This document shows, one piece after another, positions 57,355-64,000 of a stretch of DNA of 64,000 bases (positions are counted from its first letter, which is position 1; each line of letters opens with the position of its first letter). The position numbers and the translations under genes were made by a program. Under the pieces are notes generated by a model. The model was not told where the DNA came from and ran no database searches. It saw nothing but the letters and a program-made list of their open reading frames with translations. This DNA comes from Plantibacter flavus (GTDB lineage Bacteria; Actinomycetota; Actinomycetes; Actinomycetales; Microbacteriaceae), in assembly GCF_900177615.1 (NCBI RefSeq), contig NZ_FXAP01000001.1, forward strand, positions 1,184,825-1,248,824. Direction: 5' to 3'.

Positions 57355-57624
57355 ATGTTCGGCAACGCATTCACCGGGTGGCACCTCGTCATCATCCTCC
57401 TCATCGTCCTGCTGCTGTTCGGAGCACCGAAGCTCCCGGGTCTCGCCCGCAGCGTCGGCCAGTCGATGCGGATCTTCAAGAGCGAGGTCAAGAGCATGCG
57501 CGACGACGAGCCCGCCTCGCCCGACGCGACGGGCACGGTTCCGCCCGCGAGTGCGGCACCCGCCGACCCCACTCCGGCCGCAACGGCCCCGCAGAAGCCG
57601 ACCGACCCGCCGGTCAAGCCGTAA
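57355..57624 (+). CDS. tatA: TatA, twin-arginine translocase subunit
   Basis: 89-aa pore-forming subunit of the Tat pathway for folded proteins. One N-terminal membrane helix ([20 protein letters not shown]), the FGxxKLP hinge, an amphipathic helix ([18 protein letters not shown]) and a Pro/Ala-rich tail. ATG 57355 follows AGGAA. tatC is 90 bp downstream. No tatB is seen here; it usually sits elsewhere in actinobacteria. Confidence 0.95.
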   Translation: MFGNAFTGWHLVIILLIVLLLFGAPKLPGLARSVGQSMRIFKSEVKSMRDDEPASPDATGTVPPASAAPADPTPAATAPQKPTDPPVKP

Positions 57625-57714
57625 CCCTGAGGACCACCCGAGCCCGATGACGCCAGCACCTGGCCCCCGACGAGCGCGCCTCGAACACGCTGCTCAGGAA
57701 CGGACGATGTCGCC

Positions 57715-58524
57715 GTGGCCCTGACCGAGAAGCGTCCGAAGAAACAGAACCGCGAAGGGCGGATGTCCCTCGGCGAGCACCTCGTCGAGTTGCGGAAGCG
57801 GCTGTTCTACTCAGCCATCGGCATCATCGTCGGCATGGTCGCGGGTTTCATCGCCTCCGAGTGGATCATCGAAGCGATGAGCGCTCCCATCCTCGTCATC
57901 GCCGACGATCGCGGGCAGGCGTTCCTGAACTTCACCAACGTCACGAGCGCGTTCGACCTGCGGATGAAGATCGCCCTCACCGCCGGTGTCGTCCTGTCCA
58001 GCCCGGTGTGGCTCTACCAGATCTGGGCGTTCCTCGTGCCCGGCCTGACGCGCAAGGAGCTGAAGTACGCGATCGGGTTCTTCGCGACCGCCGTGCCGCT
58101 GTTCCTCGCGGGCTGCTACGCGGGTTGGTTCGTGTTGCCGCACATCGTCGAGCTCATGCTCGGCTTCACCCCGACGGCGGCGGCCAACTTCCTCGACGCC
58201 ACCACCTATTACGACTTCGTCCTGAAGCTGGTACTGGCGGTCGGTGTCGCCTTCGTCCTGCCCGTGTTCCTCGTCTTGTTGAACTTCGTCGGGGTGCTCT
58301 CCGCAGCGGCGATCATCAAGGCGTGGCGGGTCGCGATCCTCGTCATCGTGCTCTTCACGGCCATCGCCACGCCCGCCGCCGACATCGTGTCGATGTTCGT
58401 CCTGGCGATCCCGATGGTCCTGTTGTACTTCGCGGCCTACGGCGTCGCCGTCCTCCACGACCGCAGTGCGGCCAAGCGGCAGCGACGCATCGACGCCGAA
58501 CTCGGCAGCGCGGGGCTCGCATGA
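57715..58524 (+). CDS. tatC: TatC, twin-arginine translocase receptor subunit
   Basis: 269-aa six-helix membrane protein that recognises the RR signal peptide. Conserved MSLGEHLVELRKRLFYS at the first helix, PVWLYQIWAFLVPGL and FVLPVFLVLL are visible. The GTG start gives an 18-residue basic N-tail. Its stop overlaps helY by 4 nt, an arrangement kept from mycobacteria to this genome. Confidence 0.96.
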   Translation: MALTEKRPKKQNREGRMSLGEHLVELRKRLFYSAIGIIVGMVAGFIASEWIIEAMSAPILVIADDRGQAFLNFTNVTSAFDLRMKIALTAGVVLSSPVWLYQIWAFLVPGLTRKELKYAIGFFATAVPLFLAGCYAGWFVLPHIVELMLGFTPTAAANFLDATTYYDFVLKLVLAVGVAFVLPVFLVLLNFVGVLSAAAIIKAWRVAILVIVLFTAIATPAADIVSMFVLAIPMVLLYFAAYGVAVLHDRSAAKRQRRIDAELGSAGLA

Positions 58525-60941
58525 GCGACACCGCTTCGCCTGCCGAGCGGTATCGGGCAGCAGCGGTCCGGAACGCGACACCGAGGCTCCAGGAGTTCCG
58601 CGCGAGGCAGCGTTTCGACCTCGACGCATTCCAACTCGAGGCGTGCGAGCGGATCGAGAACGGCAGCAGTGTCCTCGTCGCCGCACCGACGGGTGCCGGC
58701 AAGACCATCGTCGCCGAGTTCGCGATCGCCCTCGCCATGCACGGCGACCGCGGCAAGGTCTTCTACACCACGCCGATGAAGGCGCTCAGCAATCAGAAGT
58801 TCCAGGAGCTCACCGCCGAGTACGGTTCCGAGCACGTCGGCCTGCTCACGGGCGACACGAACGTGAACGGCAACGCCCGCATCGTCGTCATGACGACCGA
58901 GGTGCTCCGCAACATGCTGTACGCGGACTCCGACGCGCTGACCGATCTCGCCTTCGTCATCATGGACGAGGTCCACTACCTGGCGGACCGGTTCCGCGGA
59001 GCGGTGTGGGAGGAGGTCATCATCCACCTCCCGCAGGCCGTTCGGATGGTGTCGCTGAGCGCGACCGTGTCGAACGCCGAGGAGTTCGGTGACTGGCTGC
59101 AGGCCGTCCGCGGCGACACCGCCGTGATCGTGTCCGAGGAGCGACCGGTGCCCCTCACCCAGCACGTGCTGATGCGCAACAAACTCATCGACCTGTTCGC
59201 CGCGCCGAGCCTCGCCGACACCCATCAGGTCAACCCGGAGCTCGTCCGCATGGCACAGTTCGGTGGCCGTGCACCGAACAGCCGTCAATACAAGGACATC
59301 AGCCGCTACAATCAGCGCCGAGCCCCCCATCGGGCCGAGAAGCTCGACCGTGGGCATTTCGTCCAGATGCTCGACGACCACCACCTGCTCCCGGCGATCT
59401 TCTTCGTCTTCAGCCGTGTCGGGTGCGACCAGGCGGTCAAGCAGGTCCTCCGTTCCGGCATCAGGCTGACCGAGGCGCACGAACGCGACGAGATCCGCCA
59501 GATCGTCGACGAGCACTGCCGGACCCTGCTCGACGAGGACCTCGCCGTCCTCGGCTACTGGGAGTGGCTCGACGGCCTGGAGCGGGGCGTCGCCGCCCAC
59601 CACGCCGGTCTCCTGCCGGCGTTCAAGGAGGTCGTCGAGGAGCTCTTCCGGCGGAAGCTCGTGAAGGTCGTCTTCGCGACCGAGACCCTCGCGCTCGGCA
59701 TCAACATGCCGGCCAGGACGGTCGTCCTCGAGAAGCTCGAGAAGTTCAACGGTGAGGCACGCGTCCCGATCACCCCGGGGGAGTACACCCAGATCACCGG
59801 GCGTGCCGGACGCCGTGGCATCGACGTCGAGGGCCACGCCGTGATCCAGTGGACCGAGGGGCTGCACCCGCAGTCCGTCGCCTCGCTGGCATCCCGACGC
59901 ACCTACCCGCTCAACTCCAGCTTCCGCCCGACCTACAACATGGCGGTCAACCTGATCGACCAGTTCGGCCGTCAACGCACCCGTCAGATCCTCGAGTCGT
60001 CCTTCGCGCAGTTCCAGGCGGACCGGGCCGTCGTCGGGATCGCCCGGAAGGTGCGCGAGCAGGAGTCGTCACTCGCCGGGTACGAGAAGTCCATGTCGTG
60101 CCACCTCGGGGACTTCGTCGAGTACGCGGGCATTCGCCGCGAGCTCACGGACCTCGAACGCAAGGGCGAACCGAACGGCTCGCGCGCGTCGAAGGACCGT
60201 CGCCAACGCAAGCTCGCCGAACTCCGCAAGCGGATGCGGGCTCACGCCTGCCACGTCTGCCCGCACCGCGAGGACCACGCTCGTTGGGCGGAACGATGGT
60301 TCAAGCTCAAGAAGCAGACCGACCAGCTGCGACAGCAGATCCAGACGCGGACGGGTGCGGTCGCGCGCGTGTTCGACCGGGTCGTCGACGTCCTGCTCGA
60401 GTACGAGTACCTTGCACGCGACGAACACGGCGCGGTCGTCGTCGCGGCTCCCGGACGCACCTTGAAGCGCATCTACGGAGAACGGGACCTCCTCGTCGCG
60501 GAATGCCTGCGAACCGGTGCCTGGAACGACCTCGATGCCGCATCCCTCGCGGCGATGGCCGCCGCGATCGTGTACGAACCACGGCGTGAGGAGCAGAACA
60601 CCCCGGAGCGCTTCCTGCCCCGCGGCCCGTTCCGCTCCGCACTCGAACGGACGCAGGACCTCTGGAGTCGGCTCGACGACAGCGAACGGGAGCACCGCCT
60701 CCCGGGGAGCAACCCGATCTCGACCGGCCTCTCGCTCGCCATGCACCAGTGGGCCAAGGGTGCGAACCTCGACACGGTGCTCATCGAGGCGGAACTCGCC
60801 GCCGGCGACTTCGTGCGGTGGTGCAAGCAGACCATCGACCTGCTCGATCAGCTCCGCGTCGTCGACGGACCGGTGGGCCGTCATTCGCGTGAGGCGCTGG
60901 ACTCGATCCGACGCGGCATCGTCGCGTACAGCTCGCTGTGA
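58521..60941 (+). CDS. helY: HelY-like Ski2/Mtr4-type RNA helicase
   Basis: 806-aa SF2 helicase. Walker A APTGAGKT (55-62), DEVH (149-152), SAT (180-182), GVAAHHAGLLPAFKEVVEELF, QITGRAGRRGID, then a winged helix and the Ski2-like C-terminal helical (DSHCT/rRNA-processing arch) domain. A CHVCPHRED cysteine/histidine cluster at about 573-581 may bind zinc. RNA processing or degradation is the likely job. Shorter by about 100 residues than recalled for mycobacterial HelY. The helY-lnt junction overlaps by 4 nt. Confidence 0.9.
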   Translation: MSDTASPAERYRAAAVRNATPRLQEFRARQRFDLDAFQLEACERIENGSSVLVAAPTGAGKTIVAEFAIALAMHGDRGKVFYTTPMKALSNQKFQELTAEYGSEHVGLLTGDTNVNGNARIVVMTTEVLRNMLYADSDALTDLAFVIMDEVHYLADRFRGAVWEEVIIHLPQAVRMVSLSATVSNAEEFGDWLQAVRGDTAVIVSEERPVPLTQHVLMRNKLIDLFAAPSLADTHQVNPELVRMAQFGGRAPNSRQYKDISRYNQRRAPHRAEKLDRGHFVQMLDDHHLLPAIFFVFSRVGCDQAVKQVLRSGIRLTEAHERDEIRQIVDEHCRTLLDEDLAVLGYWEWLDGLERGVAAHHAGLLPAFKEVVEELFRRKLVKVVFATETLALGINMPARTVVLEKLEKFNGEARVPITPGEYTQITGRAGRRGIDVEGHAVIQWTEGLHPQSVASLASRRTYPLNSSFRPTYNMAVNLIDQFGRQRTRQILESSFAQFQADRAVVGIARKVREQESSLAGYEKSMSCHLGDFVEYAGIRRELTDLERKGEPNGSRASKDRRQRKLAELRKRMRAHACHVCPHREDHARWAERWFKLKKQTDQLRQQIQTRTGAVARVFDRVVDVLLEYEYLARDEHGAVVVAAPGRTLKRIYGERDLLVAECLRTGAWNDLDAASLAAMAAAIVYEPRREEQNTPERFLPRGPFRSALERTQDLWSRLDDSEREHRLPGSNPISTGLSLAMHQWAKGANLDTVLIEAELAAGDFVRWCKQTIDLLDQLRVVDGPVGRHSREALDSIRRGIVAYSSL

Positions 60942-62521
60942 GGTCCCTGCACCGTCGGAGCGACCGGCTCCGACCGATCGACGCGCTGGTCGACCGTCGT
61001 CCGCCGGTCCCGCTCTGGCTCGCGGCCGTCGTGGCCATCGCCGCCGGCCCGGTCCTCGACGCCGGCTTCCCGGACCGCGGGGTCTGGCCCCTGACGTTCG
61101 TCGGCATCGCCCTCGTCCTCCTCACCCTCATGGGGCGCAGCGTCGGCGGTGCGCTCCTCGTCGGATTCCTGGCGGGGGAGTCGTTCTACCTGATCCACAT
61201 CGAGTGGGCGACCGCCTACCTCGGTCCCGTCCCGTGGGCGGCACTGTCGACGCTCGAGGCCATCTTCTTCGCGCTCGGAGCCGTGCTCATCACCCTGGCG
61301 TATCGCTGGGTGCCGCGCGCCTTCCCCGGGATCGGGGGACGCGTCTGGTTGACCGCCGCGGTCGTCGCCGCCCTGTGGACCGCGCGCGAGACACTCGTGA
61401 GCACCTGGCCCTACGGCGGATTCCCGTGGGCGCGGATGGCGCTCAGCCAGTCCGAGAGCCCGTTCGCACCGCTCGTCGCCTGGGTCGGGTTCTCGGGGCT
61501 GTCGTTCCTCATGGTGCTGCTCGTGGCACTCGCTCTGCAGCTCGCCGCGACCGCGGAGCTCCCGGCGATCAGCCGGGTCGGGACCGCGGTCCTCGCGGTC
61601 ATCGCTGTGCTCGTCGTGCCGGCATGGCCGACGGCGACGACCGGGAGCATGCGGGTGGCTGCCATCCAAGGTAACGGCCCCGCCGGCTACTTCGACGCCG
61701 CAGCACCCGGCACCGTCATGCAGACCCAGATCGACGAGACGCTGCAGGTGCTCGACGCGGACGTCGACGTCGTGGTCTGGCCCGAGGGCAGCGCAGACCT
61801 CGACCCGCAGCGGGTTCCCCAATCGGCGGCAGCCCTCGACGCGTTGAGCCGTCGCATGGACGCACCGTTCGTCGTCGGTGCGATCTCCCAACGCGGCGAC
61901 CGCTACTACAACTCGTCACTCCTCTGGGACGCCTCGGACGGCGTCCGCGACGTCTACGACAAGAAGCACCCGGTCCCGTTCGGTGAATACGTCCCGGACC
62001 GGAAGTTCTGGGAGCCGTTCGCACCCGACCTCATCGGCCTCATCCAGCGCGAGTACACCCCGGGTACGAAGGACAACGTCTTCGACATCGACGGCGTGCT
62101 CGCAGGGATCAGCATCTGCTTCGACATCGCCGACGACCAGCTCACCCGCGACGCGGTGGCGGGTGGTGCGCGGATCGTGTTCGCCCAGACCAACAACGCG
62201 GACTTCGGGCAGACGGACGAGAACCAGCAACAGCTGGCGATCGCACGGCTCCGGGCGATCGAATCGGCTCGGTCCGTGGTGAACATCTCCACGGTGGGTA
62301 CCAGCCAGATCATCGGGCCCGACGGCTCGACGATCGACAGCATCCCGGCCTTCCGCCCCGGATCGATGGTCTCCGAGGTGCCGCTGGCGGACACGGTCAC
62401 GCCGTCGATGGCCTTCGGTCACCAGCTCGAGATGTTCATCGGTGGCATGGGACTCGCCTCGCTAGTCCTCGCCGGATTCGCCGCCAGGCCCCGGCGCGTC
62501 TCGAACCGTCCCCGGACATGA
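60938..62521 (+). CDS. lnt: Apolipoprotein N-acyltransferase
   Basis: Adds the third acyl chain to lipoproteins in the membrane. 527 aa: about six to seven hydrophobic N-terminal segments, then a nitrilase-like domain with the catalytic triad Glu283 (WPEGSADL), Lys342 or Lys343 (YDKKHPVPFGEY) and Cys394 (ISICFDIADD). Coupled to helY. The triacylation substrate in this window includes the FKBP lipoprotein. In mycobacteria the enzyme is fused or paired with a Dol-P-mannose synthase; none is seen here. Confidence 0.94.
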   Translation: MRSLHRRSDRLRPIDALVDRRPPVPLWLAAVVAIAAGPVLDAGFPDRGVWPLTFVGIALVLLTLMGRSVGGALLVGFLAGESFYLIHIEWATAYLGPVPWAALSTLEAIFFALGAVLITLAYRWVPRAFPGIGGRVWLTAAVVAALWTARETLVSTWPYGGFPWARMALSQSESPFAPLVAWVGFSGLSFLMVLLVALALQLAATAELPAISRVGTAVLAVIAVLVVPAWPTATTGSMRVAAIQGNGPAGYFDAAAPGTVMQTQIDETLQVLDADVDVVVWPEGSADLDPQRVPQSAAALDALSRRMDAPFVVGAISQRGDRYYNSSLLWDASDGVRDVYDKKHPVPFGEYVPDRKFWEPFAPDLIGLIQREYTPGTKDNVFDIDGVLAGISICFDIADDQLTRDAVAGGARIVFAQTNNADFGQTDENQQQLAIARLRAIESARSVVNISTVGTSQIIGPDGSTIDSIPAFRPGSMVSEVPLADTVTPSMAFGHQLEMFIGGMGLASLVLAGFAARPRRVSNRPRT

Positions 62522-62555
62522 CGATCGGCTGATCCGATACCGGATCAGCCGATCG
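62522..62555. terminator. Terminator between lnt and rbpA
   Basis: Perfect 15-bp stem (62522-62536 with 62541-62555), loop ATAC, directly after the lnt stop, between convergent genes. Confidence 0.8.
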
Positions 62556-62581
62556 AGGGGAGGCCTGTCAAGCGCTCGGTG

Positions 62582-62944
62582 TCACGCGCTCTTCTGCTGG
62601 CCGCGACGGGCGCGGAGATACGAGAGCCGCTCTTCGAGCAGCTCCTCGAGCTCGTCACGCGAGCGACGCTCGAGCAGCATGTCCCAGTGACTGCGGGGGG
62701 TCTTGACGTCGCCACGGTCGACGACGACGGGCTTCGAGTCGACGAGGAGGACGGCCTCAGCACCGCAATGCCGGCATTCCCACAACTCGGGGACTTCCGC
62801 ATCGGCGGCGAAGGTCATGGTGGTCTCGCGCTCGCAACTCTGACACCGGTAGATGTGGTTGCTTCGCGCCGAGAATATGACGCCCTCTTCCGTTTGTAGA
62901 CTCTGGGCGCCCAGGCGCATTCCGCGCAAACTGCGATCTGCCAT
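62582..62944 (-). CDS. rbpA: RbpA, RNA polymerase-binding protein
   Basis: 120-aa initiation factor that binds RNA polymerase and the principal sigma, stabilising the open complex. MADRSLRGMRLGAQS at the N-terminus, a zinc ribbon with Cys34, Cys37, Cys57 and Cys60, and the sigma-interacting RSHWDMLLERRSRDELEELL. It matches mycobacterial RbpA and has the same neighbour (lnt). A GAGGAG ribosome site precedes ATG 62944. Paralogue at 11651. Confidence 0.95.
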   Translation of the reverse strand: MADRSLRGMRLGAQSLQTEEGVIFSARSNHIYRCQSCERETTMTFAADAEVPELWECRHCGAEAVLLVDSKPVVVDRGDVKTPRSHWDMLLERRSRDELEELLEERLSYLRARRGQQKSA

Positions 62945-62974
62945 TGTGTGGTCTCCTCTCGCTCGGCATCCACA

Positions 62975-62980
62975 GTTATA
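62975..62980 (-). promoter_or_regulatory. Candidate -10 box of rbpA
   Basis: Minus-strand TATAAC about 31 nt upstream of the rbpA ATG, in a locally AT-rich stretch. Confidence 0.45.
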
Positions 62981-63071
62981 AACCCACAAGCTGGGTAAAC
63001 TGTTCCGTTCACCCATCGGGCTCTCAGCTCCTGCCCAGCTGCGGAGACGCCGGGTGCGGGGAGCGGACCCG

Positions 63072-63851
63072 TCAGCGCGAGCGGACCAGCTCGAGCGCGA
63101 GATCACAACGGTCGGTGACGAGGCCGTCGACGCCGAGATCCAGCAGGCGTCGCATGTCGGCGGGTTCGTTAACCGTCCATACGTGCACCTCGACGCCGAG
63201 GCCGTGCATCTGTGCGAGGAGATGCTTCGTAACGACGGGTACGCCGCGGAACCGTTCGGGCACCTGGAGCGCCTGAACTCCCGCGAGTGACCGGCGGAGT
63301 GCTCCTTGGAGCCCGAGCGCGGCTGCGGGGAGGACGCGGAGCAGGATCCGGGCCGACGCGGATGAGGCTACGGAGTCGGCGCCGGCCTCCAGCCCCACGG
63401 CCCGCACGATCGCGGAACGTCTGCCCTCGTCGAAGGAGGTGACGAGCACCCGGTCGGCGGCACCGGCACCGACGATCGAGGCAGCCGCCGGCGCAGCCGC
63501 GGCCGCCGCCTTGATGTCGAGGTTGAAGCGTGCCCCGGGGAACTCGGCCAGCGCCTCCGACAGCGTCGGGATGCGATCGCCGCCGAGGTCGATCCGCTGG
63601 AGCTCCGCCAGCTCGAGATCCGCGATCGGTCTCGGATCGCCGGTGATGCGGCGCAGGGACGGGTCGTGGAAGAGGACGGCGTGTCCGTCGCGCGTGCAGT
63701 GCGCGTCGGTCTCGACGTACTCGGCGCCGGCAGTCAGGGCATGGCGGAAGGACGACAGCGTGTTCTCGGGAACCCCCGGCCCGGCCAGCCCTCGATGGGC
63801 GAGGACCCGAGGGCGGGCCGGACGGAAGTAGGGGAGGACCGCTGTCGTCAC
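63072..63851 (-). CDS. Glycerophosphodiester phosphodiesterase
   Basis: 259-aa TIM-barrel GDPD, hydrolysing glycerophosphodiesters to glycerol 3-phosphate and alcohol. Catalytic block VLAHRGLAGPGVPENTLSSF (His and Glu), VETDAHCTRDGHAVLFHDPSL (Glu, Asp and catalytic His) and a C-terminal VHVWTVNEPADM. No signal peptide, so intracellular. It starts with GTG 63851, 8 bp after the upstream gene, implying one operon with it. Confidence 0.92.
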   Translation of the reverse strand: MTTAVLPYFRPARPRVLAHRGLAGPGVPENTLSSFRHALTAGAEYVETDAHCTRDGHAVLFHDPSLRRITGDPRPIADLELAELQRIDLGGDRIPTLSEALAEFPGARFNLDIKAAAAAAPAAASIVGAGAADRVLVTSFDEGRRSAIVRAVGLEAGADSVASSASARILLRVLPAAALGLQGALRRSLAGVQALQVPERFRGVPVVTKHLLAQMHGLGVEVHVWTVNEPADMRRLLDLGVDGLVTDRCDLALELVRSR

Positions 63852-63858
63852 CGCGTGC

Positions 63859-64000
63859 TCAGCCCTCGGGCTGGACGGGGGTCGTCGGCGCCGGTGGCGT
63901 CTGGGGTGACGAGGCAGGCGCTGTGGTGAATGAGGGCGCCTGCGCAGCTGCGGCCGCCGCCCGTGCCGTGGCGGCAGGGTCGCGGGTGTTCCCCGGCCCG
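63859..64000 (-). CDS. C-terminal fragment of an unidentified protein
   Basis: The last 46 codons of a gene running off the window edge. The visible tail is Ala/Pro/Thr-rich (APASSPQTPPAPTTPVQPEG at the end), a low-complexity, probably disordered C-terminus. 7 bp separate its stop from the GDPD start. Nothing identifies its function. Confidence 0.65.
   Translation of the reverse strand, partial: GPGNTRDPAATARAAAAAAQAPSFTTAPASSPQTPPAPTTPVQPEG

Noticed and set aside
63054-63290. Small plus-strand frames near 63000
   Set aside because: They lie opposite the glycerophosphodiesterase and have no ribosome site or recognisable product.

Overview
The window is a contiguous piece of a high-GC actinobacterial chromosome, most likely Micrococcales and probably Microbacteriaceae. 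The lineage call rests on the mycothiol ligase mshC, whiA, two RbpA-family proteins, pafB/pafC, opcA beside zwf, many GTG starts and many promoters whose -10 box sits immediately before the start codon. No IS element, phage gene, integrase or CRISPR array was seen. Almost every gene is housekeeping, and gene order resembles that of mycobacterial chromosomes as recalled, in several blocks.

Layout. 1-5103: nucleotide excision repair (uvrB tail, uvrA, uvrC). 5132-7121: rapZ and whiA. 7277-12013: sod, the glycolytic run gap-pgk-tpiA, secG and an RbpA-family protein. 12102-20251 (minus): pentose phosphate operon tkt-tal-pgi-zwf-opcA-pgl. 20629-25202: heme O/A synthesis (ctaB, ctaA) around a DUF3516-type helicase. 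25450-29538: SUF iron-sulfur operon without sufS/sufU. 29632-34855: MalY/PatB-like PLP enzyme, ABC-F ATPase, a SURF1/small protein/DUF3099 operon and fabG. 34914-38077: serB-glgC divergent from glgA. 38141-47205: ABC ATPase, L31 type B, DnaQ-like exonuclease, hydrolase, sirtuin, SpoU methyltransferase, D-Ala-D-Ala carboxypeptidase, SGNH hydrolase and an SF2 helicase. Then a REP-like repeat patch, tRNA-Leu(GAG), M20 peptidase, uppP, mshC, PAC2 protein, HAD phosphatase, trmI, FKBP lipoprotein, pafB-pafC, tatA-tatC, helY, lnt, rbpA, a glycerophosphodiesterase and the end of an unidentified gene.

Two connected observations stand out. First, uvrA, the DnaQ-like exonuclease and the SF2 helicase at 45388 share a promoter of the form TGTCGGNG-N8-TANNNT placed 6-8 nt before a GTG start. 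This is the architecture of the RecA/LexA-independent (RecA-NDp, PafBC-dependent) DNA-damage promoter known from mycobacteria. Second, the activator genes pafB and pafC lie in the same window, but the Pup-proteasome genes expected between trmI and pafB are absent and only an FKBP lipoprotein remains. The window therefore appears to hold both the regulator and several targets of a DNA-damage response separated from its usual proteasome neighbours. More generally, at least 13 genes have a TANNNT box 6-8 nt before the start codon, which predicts widespread leaderless transcription.
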